This document shows, in pieces, positions 17,392 to 26,699 of a stretch of DNA of 64,000 nt. A program made the translations under genes and the position numbers. The DNA is from Lacrimispora algidixylanolytica (GTDB lineage: Bacteria > Bacillota > Clostridia > Lachnospirales > Lachnospiraceae): the NCBI RefSeq assembly GCF_003609635.1, contig NZ_MCIA01000032.1:124001-188000 (forward strand), written 5' to 3'. The notes beneath the pieces were generated by a model, which saw only the letters and a list, made by a program, of their open reading frames with translations, was not told where the DNA came from and ran no database searches. The first letter of the stretch is position 1; the number at the start of each line of letters is the position of its first letter.

Positions 17392-18168
17392 TACCTCTAC
17401 CGTTAAATTGCGAACAGACTTGTTGATTGTGCCTACAAGTTCATGAATCCGTTGATACACGTCTCCCGAGCTTTTTGATATTTCGCCAAATTCTCTGGCT
17501 ACAACAGCAAACCCAACTCCCGCATCCCCAGCTCTAGCGGCTTCAATGGAGGCATTTATGGAAAGAATCTTTTCCATGGAGGCTATCTTTTGAAGATTAC
17601 TGGTTTTTTCCGTGACTTCATTTAATGAAGTCTCAATGGTATCAATCTCTTTATCCAATGCTTTATTTCTTTTTTGTGTCATGGTCTTTATATATTCTAA
17701 ATTGACTAACTGGTTTACCACATTACCCAACATATCTGCAGAGGCTCGTATCATAGATTCCGACCGCACAGGAACCTTTTTTAACGCTGTTACATACAGT
17801 TCCTCTACGATACCGAGATCTCTTGCAATGGTTTTGAACTTGTCCTCATCAGGTACTCCAGGGAGAACTTGACCTCCGATGATAGCACCTACCTTTTCCC
17901 CATTTATAATGATATCAGTAGAAAAATCCATAAGTCCCGCATGACAGTAATAAGTTCCGCTTCCTTCGGCATCGCATTTCTGGCACCGCTTTGCCCCTTC
18001 TTCATTCATTCTGGTATGCTTCATACAAAAATCTGTAAAGTTACTTCCTTTTGTTAAATACTTCCCCTCTGCATCGACTGCAATGGCTGCTAACCCTGTA
18101 GCTTCAGAAAACTGATCCTGGATTTTTTGGAGAGAATCCAAGTCGATGAATTTTCTAAGATCTATCAT
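17389..18168 (-). CDS. PocR-domain receptor with truncated chemoreceptor signalling tip
   Basis: This is a 259-residue soluble protein without a membrane segment. Residues ~8-155 form a PocR ligand-binding domain with its cysteine cluster (FCMKHTR, RCQKCDAEG, YYCHAGL). In relatives PocR domains bind small organic ligands or metals. After a short coiled coil (~165-195) comes a methyl-accepting signalling tip, NASIEAARAGDAGVGFAVVA, but the usual long descending and ascending helices are largely missing and QTNLLALN is altered to MEKILSIN. It might still dock on CheA/CheW arrays or might be a stand-alone sensor. It is a single gene converging on yebC. Confidence 0.85.
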   Translation of the reverse strand: MIDLRKFIDLDSLQKIQDQFSEATGLAAIAVDAEGKYLTKGSNFTDFCMKHTRMNEEGAKRCQKCDAEGSGTYYCHAGLMDFSTDIIINGEKVGAIIGGQVLPGVPDEDKFKTIARDLGIVEELYVTALKKVPVRSESMIRASADMLGNVVNQLVNLEYIKTMTQKRNKALDKEIDTIETSLNEVTEKTSNLQKIASMEKILSINASIEAARAGDAGVGFAVVAREFGEISKSSGDVYQRIHELVGTINKSVRNLTVEV

Positions 18169-18355
18169 ATGTATTCCACGCCCTTCCCCTATAAGAATTG
18201 GAAACCATTATGTATATTATTATATAATAATAATAGAACAAATACAAGTGAGGTAACCGGGAATAGTCTGTGAAAATCCATTAAACGGAGTAAACCATTG
18301 TGCTTAAATGAACCAAGTCGGCTGTTGTAAAAATATAAAAAAGAGGCTTAAGACC

Positions 18356-18997
18356 ATGGACTGTGACCATTTGTATCGGGTAAAGAAGGAAGATTTAGAA
18401 AAATTAAAGGAGTTATTGACTGAGTGTTTTGAATCTGACCCTCTCTATTGCAGGCTAATTCCAGATAAAAAAAGACGAGATCGTCTGCTGCCTGAGCTGT
18501 TTGCCTGCGATATGGAAGAGCTCCTTAAGACCTGTCAGATCTATGCGGACAGCCAGGAGATTCATGGAATTATAGTAGTAGGGGATGAATCAGAATCCTC
18601 TTATTCACTAAAAAACTATATTTCAGAGGCAGCCGCTTACTTAAAAACAAAGGGATATCTGATCAAGGAAGATCCTTCTTTTAAAACGTTGTGGAACTTC
18701 TACCAGGGCAAGGATTATTTAAATTCCAAATGGACAGAAACGCTTAATACGAAAGATCGGCTGCATCTCATCTATCTTGCGGTCAGGCCCTACATGCAGC
18801 ATCACGGTATTTCAACTCATCTCTTAAGAGAGACCATTGGTTATGCAGATGAATACAGGCTAATGGTTTCTCTGGAAACTCATAACGAAAAAAATGTGTC
18901 ATTCTACGAGCATTTTGGCTTTGAATTATATGAAATCGTTGAAACGCTAGATAACCTAAAACAGTATTGTATGATACGTGATAGGAGTAGGAGTTAA
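18356..18997 (+). CDS. GNAT-family N-acetyltransferase
   Basis: This is a 213-residue protein of the GCN5-related acetyltransferase fold. The C-terminal half holds the acetyl-CoA-binding stretch LAVRPYMQHHGISTHLLRET and the NVSFYEHFGFELYE strand-helix typical of the family. The start at ATG 18356 lies behind AAGAGG; the ATG at 18308 has no ribosome site. The substrate is unknown. Its stop codon overlaps the stop of the converging acetyltransferase gene by three bases. Confidence 0.85.
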   Translation: MDCDHLYRVKKEDLEKLKELLTECFESDPLYCRLIPDKKRRDRLLPELFACDMEELLKTCQIYADSQEIHGIIVVGDESESSYSLKNYISEAAAYLKTKGYLIKEDPSFKTLWNFYQGKDYLNSKWTETLNTKDRLHLIYLAVRPYMQHHGISTHLLRETIGYADEYRLMVSLETHNEKNVSFYEHFGFELYEIVETLDNLKQYCMIRDRSRS

Positions 18998-19761
18998 TAT
19001 ACATAATAGGACAGGCTTTCCAATATCTGGAATCCTGCTTTTTGATAGAGTGATATAGCGGGCTTGTTAAGGCCGGAAACCTGAAGAAACAGCTTTTTAA
19101 AACGCCTTGCATTGGGGTGTGCGAAATATGTATCTAAAAAAAGTGAGAGGCAGGCACTTCCCAATCCTCGATTTCTATAAGCTTCATCAATCTCAAATCC
19201 GTATAAATAAGCTCCATTTTCTAAAGAATCCAGATAGCAGGATCCTACTTGATTACCATCTAATAAAAATACGCATTGAATGGGTGTCTCCTCCGGTGAG
19301 GATGCTATGGAAAGAGAGAGGGTTTCAAAGGAAAATCCGTTCTTTAGTTGGTTGATTTTTATGGACTGAGTAAGTGGCAACTCCATAATGTGTTCCTGAT
19401 ACCAAAAGGAGGCGTCCATGGCCTTTAAGGTGGAAACGGTGCCAACACAGGACTCGTCCACGGGAAAGATTAAATCGCTTTCTTCGGCCTTTTCTAAAAA
19501 CTCATTTAAGAGTCTTTTAAAATGTCCCTTTCGTCTGTGAAGGGGGTGAGTAAATCCACTGCATTCATAATCCATATTTTCGGTAATAAATGCGCAGAGG
19601 ACGGATAAGAGGTTTCCTTCGTCGTATAATAAGTAGTAGATACAATCTTCTTCTATTGGTAATGTCAAAGAAATATGATCATGATTTTTGCAGATTTCCT
19701 GCAGTACCATAGCGTCGTTTTTCTGTATTTGGTTTAAGGTATCGGTGTGGATTATATTCAT
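18994..19761 (-). CDS. GNAT-family N-acetyltransferase (two-domain)
   Basis: This is a 255-residue protein with a C-terminal GNAT domain: YGFEIDEAYRNRGLGSACLS is the acetyl-CoA loop (R-x-x-G-x-G/A) and NKPAISLYQKAGF the end motif. The N-terminal half (residues ~35-120, with TENMDYECSGFTHPLHRRKG) looks like a second, more degenerate GNAT copy. ATG 19761 follows AGGAG, so the longer frame to 19935, which would overlap pepF, is rejected. The substrate is unknown. It is divergent from pepF and converges on another GNAT gene. Confidence 0.85.
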   Translation of the reverse strand: MNIIHTDTLNQIQKNDAMVLQEICKNHDHISLTLPIEEDCIYYLLYDEGNLLSVLCAFITENMDYECSGFTHPLHRRKGHFKRLLNEFLEKAEESDLIFPVDESCVGTVSTLKAMDASFWYQEHIMELPLTQSIKINQLKNGFSFETLSLSIASSPEETPIQCVFLLDGNQVGSCYLDSLENGAYLYGFEIDEAYRNRGLGSACLSLFLDTYFAHPNARRFKKLFLQVSGLNKPAISLYQKAGFQILESLSYYVY

Positions 19762-19900
19762 ATCAGGGCTCCTAGTTTGTTTTCCTATAGTATAATACAA
19801 AAAAACATTAAAATTCAATGAAATATTTCCATATTTCCAGTTGTTTCTTTGAAATATGGGTGATAGAATAAACACAAGTAAATCAGTTGGAGGGATATCA

Positions 19901-21685
19901 TTGAAAAAGAGAGATGAAATACCGGTTTGCGACACCTGGAACCTGGCGGATATATTACCGTCTGAATCAGCCTGGGAAGAATTGTTCCGTGAGACGGAGC
20001 AGGAACTTTCGGGTTATAAAGAATTTGAAGGACATCTTATGGATTCTGGAGAGATGCTTTTTTCCTGTCTGCGATTTGACGAAGAGGTGTCCTTAAAGAT
20101 AGAGACTTTGTTTGTATACGGAAAGCAAAAGTCGGATGAAGATACAGGGAATGCGAAATATCAGGAGTTTGCAGCAAAAGCGAGAGCCTTATCTTATCAG
20201 GCTGCTGGTCTGTCGGCTTATTTGGTGCCTGAGATATTATCCTTCCCAGAAGAAACCCTGCGTGAGTATCAGGAGAACTATCCCCAGCTTAGTCGTTATA
20301 AAAGAACTCTTGAGATTATCTTGAATAAGAAGGCTCATACCCTGTCTGCTGCGGAAGAGGCACTTTTAGCAAAATCTCTGGAAGCAACGTCAGGGGCATC
20401 GGATATCTTTAATATGTTTAATAATGCAGATGCAAAATTTCCTGAAATTCTTGATGAGAATCAAAAGCCGGTGCAAATTACCCACGGTAATTTTATTGCT
20501 TTTATGGAGAAGCAGGATAGAAGAGTAAGAAAATCTGCATTTGAAGCGCTTTACAGTGTTTACAAACAGTTTGGGAACACCTTGGCAAGTACCTTTTTCT
20601 CCAATGGTAAGAAAGCCTCTTTCTATGCATCTGCTAGGAATTACACATCTGCAAGAGCTTTTTCCTTATGGGAGAATGAGATACCGGAGACGGTTTATGA
20701 CAATCTGATCCAAGCGGTACACGAAGATATCTCATATCTTCATGAATACGTTTCCATTAGAAAAGAAGCTCTTGGAGTAGATGAACTTCATATGTACGAT
20801 CTATACGTACCTATGGTTTCCTTAGAAGAAAAGAAGATACCCTTTGAGGATGCCAAACGTATGGTTTTAGAAGGTCTTAAACCTTTGGGAGAAGAGTATC
20901 TGTCTCTGCTAAGAGAGGGCTTTGATAATCGCTGGATTGACGTATATGAGAACGAAGGTAAGAGAAGTGGAGCTTACTCCTGGGGAGTTTACGGAATCCA
21001 TCCTTATGTTCTTCTTAATTATAATGGAACCTTAGACAGTGTGTTTACTCTGGCTCATGAGATGGGTCACGCTCTTCACAGTTGGTATTCTGATAAGAAC
21101 CAGACTTATGTGGATGCGGGGTATAAGATATTTGTGGCAGAAGTTGCGTCTACTTGCAATGAGGCACTTTTGATCCGTCACCTGTTAGCGACAACAAAAG
21201 ATAAGAATGAACGAGCCTATCTGGTGAATCATTTTATGGATAGTTTCCGTGGAACACTTTATCGTCAGGCCATGTTTGCAGAGTTTGAGGACGAAACCCA
21301 CCGGTTGGTAAAGGAAGGTCAGATACTGACTGGGGAACTTCTGGGTAAGACATATCATAAACTCAATGAATTTTACTTTGGTCCGGATATGATCATTGAT
21401 CCGGAAATCGATTTCGAGTGGTCCAGGATTCCGCATTTTTACACTCCATTTTATGTATATCAGTATGCCACAGGCTTTTCGGCTGCGGTTGCTATTAGTA
21501 GCAAAATCCTTTCTGGGGATGAAAAAGTAATTAAGGGTTATTTTGAATTTTTGAGCGGAGGAAACTCGATGACTCCCATAGACCTTTTAAAGCTTTGTGG
21601 AGTAGATATGTCCACGGCAGAGCCGGTGAAAGATGCCCTTTTGGTGTTTGCCGGGCTTTTGAAGGAAATGAGGGAGCTGATTTAG
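19901..21685 (+). CDS. pepF: Oligoendopeptidase F
   Basis: This is a 594-residue cytoplasmic zinc peptidase of family M3 that cleaves short peptides. The HEMGHALHSWY zinc motif and a downstream EVASTCNE stretch, which supplies the third ligand, are intact. The FHNADAKFPEI-like region (NNADAKFPEI) and the FYVYQYATGFSAA C-terminal segment are typical of PepF. The start is TTG 19901 behind GGAGGG, not the ATG at 19856. The next gene starts 33 bp downstream, so they may share a transcript. Confidence 0.96.
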   Translation: MKKRDEIPVCDTWNLADILPSESAWEELFRETEQELSGYKEFEGHLMDSGEMLFSCLRFDEEVSLKIETLFVYGKQKSDEDTGNAKYQEFAAKARALSYQAAGLSAYLVPEILSFPEETLREYQENYPQLSRYKRTLEIILNKKAHTLSAAEEALLAKSLEATSGASDIFNMFNNADAKFPEILDENQKPVQITHGNFIAFMEKQDRRVRKSAFEALYSVYKQFGNTLASTFFSNGKKASFYASARNYTSARAFSLWENEIPETVYDNLIQAVHEDISYLHEYVSIRKEALGVDELHMYDLYVPMVSLEEKKIPFEDAKRMVLEGLKPLGEEYLSLLREGFDNRWIDVYENEGKRSGAYSWGVYGIHPYVLLNYNGTLDSVFTLAHEMGHALHSWYSDKNQTYVDAGYKIFVAEVASTCNEALLIRHLLATTKDKNERAYLVNHFMDSFRGTLYRQAMFAEFEDETHRLVKEGQILTGELLGKTYHKLNEFYFGPDMIIDPEIDFEWSRIPHFYTPFYVYQYATGFSAAVAISSKILSGDEKVIKGYFEFLSGGNSMTPIDLLKLCGVDMSTAEPVKDALLVFAGLLKEMRELI

Positions 21686-21718
21686 GTCCGATTGCGGGTT
21701 GAAAAGAGGGGAGCAAGT

Positions 21719-22492
21719 ATGAATCTTTATCAGATGATATTTAAAAGAAGATCCATCAGAAAATATAAAAGGGAACAGATTCCAGAACAGCTATTAAAGG
21801 ATATCATTTATTTTGGGAACTGTGTATTGAAGCTTCATGCGGACATTTCGGTGAAAATGGAAATATGCGAAAATTTGGATGGTCATCTTTCTGTGAAAGG
21901 GTTATGGAAGGTGGATGCTCCCTATTATCTGGTATTTCACTCCGAGGAAAAGGAGGGGTATCTGACCAATGCAGGATATATTTTAGAACCAATTCTGTTA
22001 TACATGACAGGAAAAGGGATAGGTTCCTGCTATTTGGGCAATACAAAGATTTCAGGTCAGGAGATGGATGGGGTCAAACAGGTTATTACAATTGCCTTTG
22101 GTTATCCCAAAACACTGTTGTATCGTGATCCTGCTACGGCAAAGCGGTTGCCATTAAAAGAACTATGTGTATTCAAAGAGGAAGCAGAAGAACCTCTGAA
22201 AAATATTTTAAAAGCGGCTAGATTGGCTCCATCTGCTGTAAATAACCAACCTTGGCGGTTTATCGTATACCATGATAGAATTTATATCTTTGCTTGTAGA
22301 GAATTCTTACCGTCCGCTCCCCTGGTTTCCATGCGTGATATCAGTATTGGGATCATGTTGTCCCATTTAACCATCGCAGCAGAAGAAATGTGGATGAACA
22401 TTAAGTTGGAAGCGGAAGATGCTATGCTTAAAAAATCGTTTAAAAGTGGAACCTATATAACGACTGCATTTTTCAAAGAATTTAACTGTTAA
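21719..22492 (+). CDS. Putative nitroreductase, TM1586 type
   Basis: This is a 257-residue protein that resembles a duplicated or fused nitroreductase half-barrel (TM1586-like family). The N-terminal IFKRRSIRKYKREQIPEQLL is the classical FMN-contact segment, and a second nitroreductase-like segment, ARLAPSAVNNQPWRFIVY, occurs near residue 170. The protein also ends earlier than canonical nitroreductases. The start at 21719 follows GAGGGGAG. FMN binding is likely; the electron donor and substrate are unknown. It lies 33 bp behind pepF and ahead of a terminator. Confidence 0.82.
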   Translation: MNLYQMIFKRRSIRKYKREQIPEQLLKDIIYFGNCVLKLHADISVKMEICENLDGHLSVKGLWKVDAPYYLVFHSEEKEGYLTNAGYILEPILLYMTGKGIGSCYLGNTKISGQEMDGVKQVITIAFGYPKTLLYRDPATAKRLPLKELCVFKEEAEEPLKNILKAARLAPSAVNNQPWRFIVYHDRIYIFACREFLPSAPLVSMRDISIGIMLSHLTIAAEEMWMNIKLEAEDAMLKKSFKSGTYITTAFFKEFNC

Positions 22493-22507
22493 AAGCAGCC
22501 ATACAAC

Positions 22508-22548
22508 GAGGAGGAAGGCCTGTTCATTACCTGAGCCTTCTCCTTTTT
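22508..22548 (+). terminator. Intrinsic terminator after nitroreductase-like gene
   Basis: GGAGGAAGGC pairs with GCCTTCTCC, with one bulge, and TTTTTAT follows. Confidence 0.75.
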
Positions 22549-22650
22549 ATGTGTACAAGCAATAAGAACATATCGGTTTTGCCATTACCTATTCTCCATG
22601 GGAGATACATCAACCATATGTTTAGTATGTAAAAGTGAGGAATGAGATTC

Positions 22651-23307
22651 ATGAAACGGGAAGTTGATTTAAGTGAGATTTCCGATGGGAAATTATATGG
22701 AATAAATGACATGGTGAAGGCAGATTGCAAGGACTGCCGTGGCTGTTCTGACTGCTGTCAGGGGATGGGACAGTCTGTGACTTTAGATCCTCTAGATTGT
22801 TATCGTTTGTGTAAAAATTTATCTTGCACCATGGAAACACTACTTCAGAATAACCTTGAATTAAATGTAGTGGCTGGGATCGTAATTCCTAATTTAAAGA
22901 TGGCAGATGAAAAAGAGCGGTGCAGCTTCTTAAGTCAGGAGGGACGGTGTCAAATTCATAGCTTCCGTCCTGGGATCTGCCGCCTCTTCCCGTTAGGCAG
23001 GGCATACGAGGAAGAAGGCATTCGATATTTCCTTCAATCAAATGAGTGCAAAATGGAAGGGAAATCAAAAGTTAAGGTCAAAAAATGGCTGGATACGACG
23101 GATGTAAAACAATATGAAATATTCGTATTTCAGTGGTATCGCTATCTAAAGGATTTAGAAGAACGGGTCAAAAAAGAAAATGATCCCACATTCACCAATC
23201 AAGTGAGTATGCATGTGTTAAAAGACTTCTATCTTATGCCTTATGATATGGAGCAGGATTTTTTTAGTCAGTTTGAAAGAAGGCTTGAAGCTAGTTCCTT
23301 CTTATGA
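22651..23307 (+). CDS. YkgJ-type cysteine-cluster protein
   Basis: This is a 218-residue soluble protein. The cysteine-rich segment CKDCRGCSDCCQGMG near residue 27, then GRCQIHSFRPGICRLFPLG, matches the YkgJ/Fe-S or zinc cluster family (old UPF0153). In this family four or more cysteines are thought to bind a metal or a cluster; the function is unknown. ATG 22651 is preferred over 22642, which is too close to its GTGAGG ribosome site. It lies 54 bp before pyrF and could be transcribed with the pyrimidine genes, since no terminator is seen between them. Confidence 0.88.
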   Translation: MKREVDLSEISDGKLYGINDMVKADCKDCRGCSDCCQGMGQSVTLDPLDCYRLCKNLSCTMETLLQNNLELNVVAGIVIPNLKMADEKERCSFLSQEGRCQIHSFRPGICRLFPLGRAYEEEGIRYFLQSNECKMEGKSKVKVKKWLDTTDVKQYEIFVFQWYRYLKDLEERVKKENDPTFTNQVSMHVLKDFYLMPYDMEQDFFSQFERRLEASSFL

Positions 23308-23361
23308 TAGAATTGGTAAGAATAGAGAATAATAAGAATAATTGGAACCTAGGAGGAGACA

Positions 23362-24279
23362 ATGATCAGGCAATTAATTGAGAAAATCCAGAAGACGAAG
23401 GCACCGGTTTGTGTAGGACTTGACCCGATGCTTGACTATATACCAGAGCATGTCTTAAAAAGGGCATTGGATGAATTTGGTGAAACCCTGGAAGGTGCTG
23501 CTGAAGCTATCTGGCAGTATAATAAGGAAATTATAGATCATGTATACGATTTGATCCCCTCCGTAAAACCTCAGATTGCCATGTATGAACAATTTGGCAT
23601 TGAAGGATTAAAGGCTTACGTAAAAACAGTAAAGTATTGTCATGAAAAAGATTTATTAGTCATTGGTGATGCGAAAAGAGGCGATATTGGTTCCACTTCG
23701 TCCGCTTATGCCGCAGCTCATATCGGTAAAGTAAAAGTAGGAAGTAAAAGCTTATCTTCATTTGCAACTGATTTTCTTACCATTAATCCATATCTGGGCA
23801 CAGATGGAGTAAAGCCTTTTGTAGATGTATGTAAGGAAGAAGACAAAGGACTCTTTGTTTTGGTTAAGACCTCCAATCCTTCCAGCGGTGAATTTCAGGA
23901 CCGCCTCATCGATGGACAACCATTGTATGAGCATGTAGCACAAAAAGTTGTGGAATGGGGCGCAGACTCCATGGATGGAACTTACAGCAATGTAGGTGCC
24001 GTGGTAGGAGCTACTTACCCAGAAATGAGCAGTGTTCTTCGTAAGCTTATGCCCAATACTTATTTCCTTGTACCGGGCTATGGTGCTCAGGGAGGAACGG
24101 CAGAAGATCTAGCGCCATGCTTTAATGAAGATGGATTAGGAGCTGTGATTAACTCTTCCAGAGGAATCATCGCGGCTTACAAACAGGATAAATATAAAAA
24201 AATCGGTGCAGAAAACTTTGGTGAGGCCTCAAGACAGGCGGTAATTGATATGGTAGCTGACATCAACCGAGTATTATAG
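23362..24279 (+). CDS. pyrF: Orotidine 5'-phosphate decarboxylase
   Basis: This enzyme decarboxylates OMP to UMP, the last step of the de novo pyrimidine pathway. It is of the longer type (305 residues). VCVGLDPML near the N-terminus, the catalytic GDAKRGDIGSTSSAYA and the phosphate-binding VPGYGAQGG are all visible. AGGAGG precedes the ATG. It heads the pyrF-pyrK-pyrD-pyrE run, separated from pyrK by 9 bp. Confidence 0.97.
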   Translation: MIRQLIEKIQKTKAPVCVGLDPMLDYIPEHVLKRALDEFGETLEGAAEAIWQYNKEIIDHVYDLIPSVKPQIAMYEQFGIEGLKAYVKTVKYCHEKDLLVIGDAKRGDIGSTSSAYAAAHIGKVKVGSKSLSSFATDFLTINPYLGTDGVKPFVDVCKEEDKGLFVLVKTSNPSSGEFQDRLIDGQPLYEHVAQKVVEWGADSMDGTYSNVGAVVGATYPEMSSVLRKLMPNTYFLVPGYGAQGGTAEDLAPCFNEDGLGAVINSSRGIIAAYKQDKYKKIGAENFGEASRQAVIDMVADINRVL

Positions 24280-24288
24280 GGGGACATC

Positions 24289-25065
24289 ATGGCGAAAGTA
24301 ATGGAATTAGCAAGAGTTGCCAGTCAGGTTATACTGGCTGACGGTGTATACAGCATGTGGATCGAGACAAAAAAGATTGCCTTGGAGGCATTACCAGGCC
24401 AGTTTATTTCTTTGTATACAAAGGATAATTCCAAGCTTCTGCCCCGCCCCATTAGTATCTGTGAAATTGACAGGGAAAAGGGTCTTATACGAATTGTATA
24501 CCGGGTTCTAGGTGGTGGTACAGAGGAATTTTCCTGTTATAAAGAAGGAGATTATATTGAGATTCTGGGTCCTTTAGGAAATGGATTTTCTATAGAGGCC
24601 GGAGCTGCTGGGAAGCGGGCCTTTATAATCGGTGGTGGTATCGGCATTCCTCCTATGTTGGAGCTCTCAAAGCATCTTGCCTGTGAAAAACAGATTATTC
24701 TTGGATACCGGGACAGTATATTTTTAAAGGAAGAGTTTTCTCCATATGGTGTCACTTATGTAGCAACAGAGGACGGCAGTGAAGGAACAAAAGGGAATGT
24801 ATTAGACGCGGTAAAAGAGCACGGATTAAGTGCAGATGTTATTTTTGCCTGTGGTCCCACCCCTATGTTAAAAGCCATAAAAGCATATGCAAAGGAAAAT
24901 GGAATCGAGTGCTATCTTTCTATGGAGGAACGAATGGCATGTGGTATCGGAGCATGCCTTGCATGTGTCTGCAAAAGCAGTGAGGTCGATGATCACTCCA
25001 AGGTTCACAACAAGCGAGTCTGCAAGGACGGACCAGTATTTCAGGCAGAGGAGGTAGACTTTTAG
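24289..25065 (+). CDS. pyrK: Dihydroorotate dehydrogenase electron transfer subunit
   Basis: This is the FAD and [2Fe-2S] subunit that passes electrons from PyrD to NAD+. In its 258 residues the ferredoxin-reductase fold is evident: LLPRPISICEID (FAD), then GGGIGIPPMLELSKHL (NAD). The C-terminal cysteine cluster in MACGIGACLACVCKSS plus a later KRVCKDGPVF binds the iron-sulphur centre. Its stop abuts the pyrD start with no gap, so translation of the two subunits is coupled. Confidence 0.97.
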   Translation: MAKVMELARVASQVILADGVYSMWIETKKIALEALPGQFISLYTKDNSKLLPRPISICEIDREKGLIRIVYRVLGGGTEEFSCYKEGDYIEILGPLGNGFSIEAGAAGKRAFIIGGGIGIPPMLELSKHLACEKQIILGYRDSIFLKEEFSPYGVTYVATEDGSEGTKGNVLDAVKEHGLSADVIFACGPTPMLKAIKAYAKENGIECYLSMEERMACGIGACLACVCKSSEVDDHSKVHNKRVCKDGPVFQAEEVDF

Positions 25066-25968
25066 ATGAATACAAAAGTAAATCTGGCTGGAATTGAGTT
25101 GAAAAACCCTGTGATGACAGCTTCCGGTACATTTGGTTCCGGTGAAGAATATAGTGAGATGATAGATTTAAACCACCTTGGTGCCGTGGTCACGAAAGGG
25201 GTTGCAAATATCCCTTGGCCTGGCAATCCAACGCCTAGAATTGCTGAAACACATGGTGGCATGCTCAATGCCATTGGTCTTCAGAATCCTGGTATGGAGG
25301 TTTTTGTTCAAAGAGATATCCCGTTTCTAAAACAATACGATACAAAGATCATTGTCAACGTCTGTGGCAAGACTACCGAAGATTATCTTGAAGTGGTAGA
25401 ACGTCTTTCCAATGAATCTGTGGACATGTTGGAGATCAATATTTCCTGCCCTAATGTAAAAGAGGGAGGAATTGCCTTCGGACAAGATCCTAAAGCAGTA
25501 GAAGCCATTACCCGTGAAGTGAAAAAGTATGCCAAACAGCCGGTGATTATGAAATTAAGCCCCAATGTAACAGACATTGGAGAGATGGCAAGAGCAGCAG
25601 AAGCGGGAGGCGCTGATGTGCTTTCCTTAATTAACACGTTAACTGGAATGAAGATAGACATTAATCGCCGTTCCTTTGCGGTTGCCAATAAAACAGGAGG
25701 ACTTTCTGGTCCTGCCATTAAACCGATAGCAGTCCGTATGGTATATCAGGTGGCAAATGCGGTAAAGATTCCGATTATTGGTATGGGTGGAATTATGGAC
25801 GCAGACGATGCCATTGAGTTTATACTGGCAGGGGCAACTGCTGTTTCTGTTGGAACCGCTAGTTTCAGAAATCCTTATGCGACAGAAGAAGTGGTAAAGG
25901 GCATTGAAGCTTATATGAAAAAGTATGGTGTGGATGACATCAATGATCTCATTGGTGCAGTACGTTAA
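25066..25968 (+). CDS. pyrD: Dihydroorotate dehydrogenase, class 1B catalytic subunit
   Basis: This enzyme oxidises dihydroorotate to orotate using FMN, and forms a heterotetramer with PyrK. Its 300 residues are typical. The MTASGTFG start, the catalytic cysteine in EINISCPNVKEGG and the FMN phosphate-binding GMGGIMDADDAIEFILAGA are present. The use of cysteine instead of serine as base marks it as class 1. Its start directly follows the pyrK stop. Confidence 0.97.
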   Translation: MNTKVNLAGIELKNPVMTASGTFGSGEEYSEMIDLNHLGAVVTKGVANIPWPGNPTPRIAETHGGMLNAIGLQNPGMEVFVQRDIPFLKQYDTKIIVNVCGKTTEDYLEVVERLSNESVDMLEINISCPNVKEGGIAFGQDPKAVEAITREVKKYAKQPVIMKLSPNVTDIGEMARAAEAGGADVLSLINTLTGMKIDINRRSFAVANKTGGLSGPAIKPIAVRMVYQVANAVKIPIIGMGGIMDADDAIEFILAGATAVSVGTASFRNPYATEEVVKGIEAYMKKYGVDDINDLIGAVR

Positions 25969-26013
25969 ATAAAAAGGGTCTCAGTAAGAACTATTTGAAT
26001 AGAGAGGATAAAA

Positions 26014-26688
26014 ATGGAACAGTATAAGCAGGAATTTATTGAATTTATGGTGGATTGTAAAGTCCTTAAATTTGGCGACTTCACACTGAAAAGCGGAAGA
26101 AAATCGCCATTCTTTATGAATGCAGGTTCTTATGTAACAGGAGCACAGCTTAAAAAGCTGGGAGAATACTATGCAAAGGCAATATACGAAAACTTTGGTA
26201 TTGACTTTGATGTATTATTCGGGCCAGCATACAAAGGAATTCCATTAAGCGTTGCAACTACCATTGCGTTTCAGGATCTTTACGGCAAAGAGATTAAATA
26301 TTGCTCCAACCGAAAAGAAGTAAAAGATCATGGTGACACTGGAATACTTCTTGGAAGCCCCATTAAAAGTGGCGACCGTGTGGTAATCATTGAGGATGTA
26401 ACAACTTCCGGAAAATCCATTGAAGAAACATTTCCCATCATTAAAGCTCAGGGAGATGTAGAAATATTAGGACTTATGGTTTCCTTAAATCGTATGGAAA
26501 AAGGAAAGGGAGATAAAAGTGCCCTTGATGAGATCCAGGAAAAGTATGGGTTTAAGGCATCAGCTATTGTTTCTATGGAAGAGGTCATTGAGCATTTGTA
26601 CAACAGGGAATATGACGGCACAATCATCATTGACGATGCTTTAAAAGCTGCAATTGATACTTATTATGAAACATATGGAGTAAGATAG
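26014..26688 (+). CDS. pyrE: Orotate phosphoribosyltransferase
   Basis: This enzyme converts orotate and PRPP to OMP. In its 224 residues the PRPP loop VVIIEDVTTSGKSIEE and the FGPAYKGIPL pyrophosphate segment are clear. It follows pyrD by 45 bp and is followed by a small membrane protein gene 11 bp downstream. The pyrB, pyrC and carAB genes are not in this window. Confidence 0.97.
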   Translation: MEQYKQEFIEFMVDCKVLKFGDFTLKSGRKSPFFMNAGSYVTGAQLKKLGEYYAKAIYENFGIDFDVLFGPAYKGIPLSVATTIAFQDLYGKEIKYCSNRKEVKDHGDTGILLGSPIKSGDRVVIIEDVTTSGKSIEETFPIIKAQGDVEILGLMVSLNRMEKGKGDKSALDEIQEKYGFKASAIVSMEEVIEHLYNREYDGTIIIDDALKAAIDTYYETYGVR

Positions 26689-26699
26689 GAGAGCCTGAT

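Noticed and set aside
19762-19935. Longer form of the reverse acetyltransferase
   Set aside because: The extra 58 residues overlap pepF and its promoter area; ATG 19761 has a proper ribosome site.
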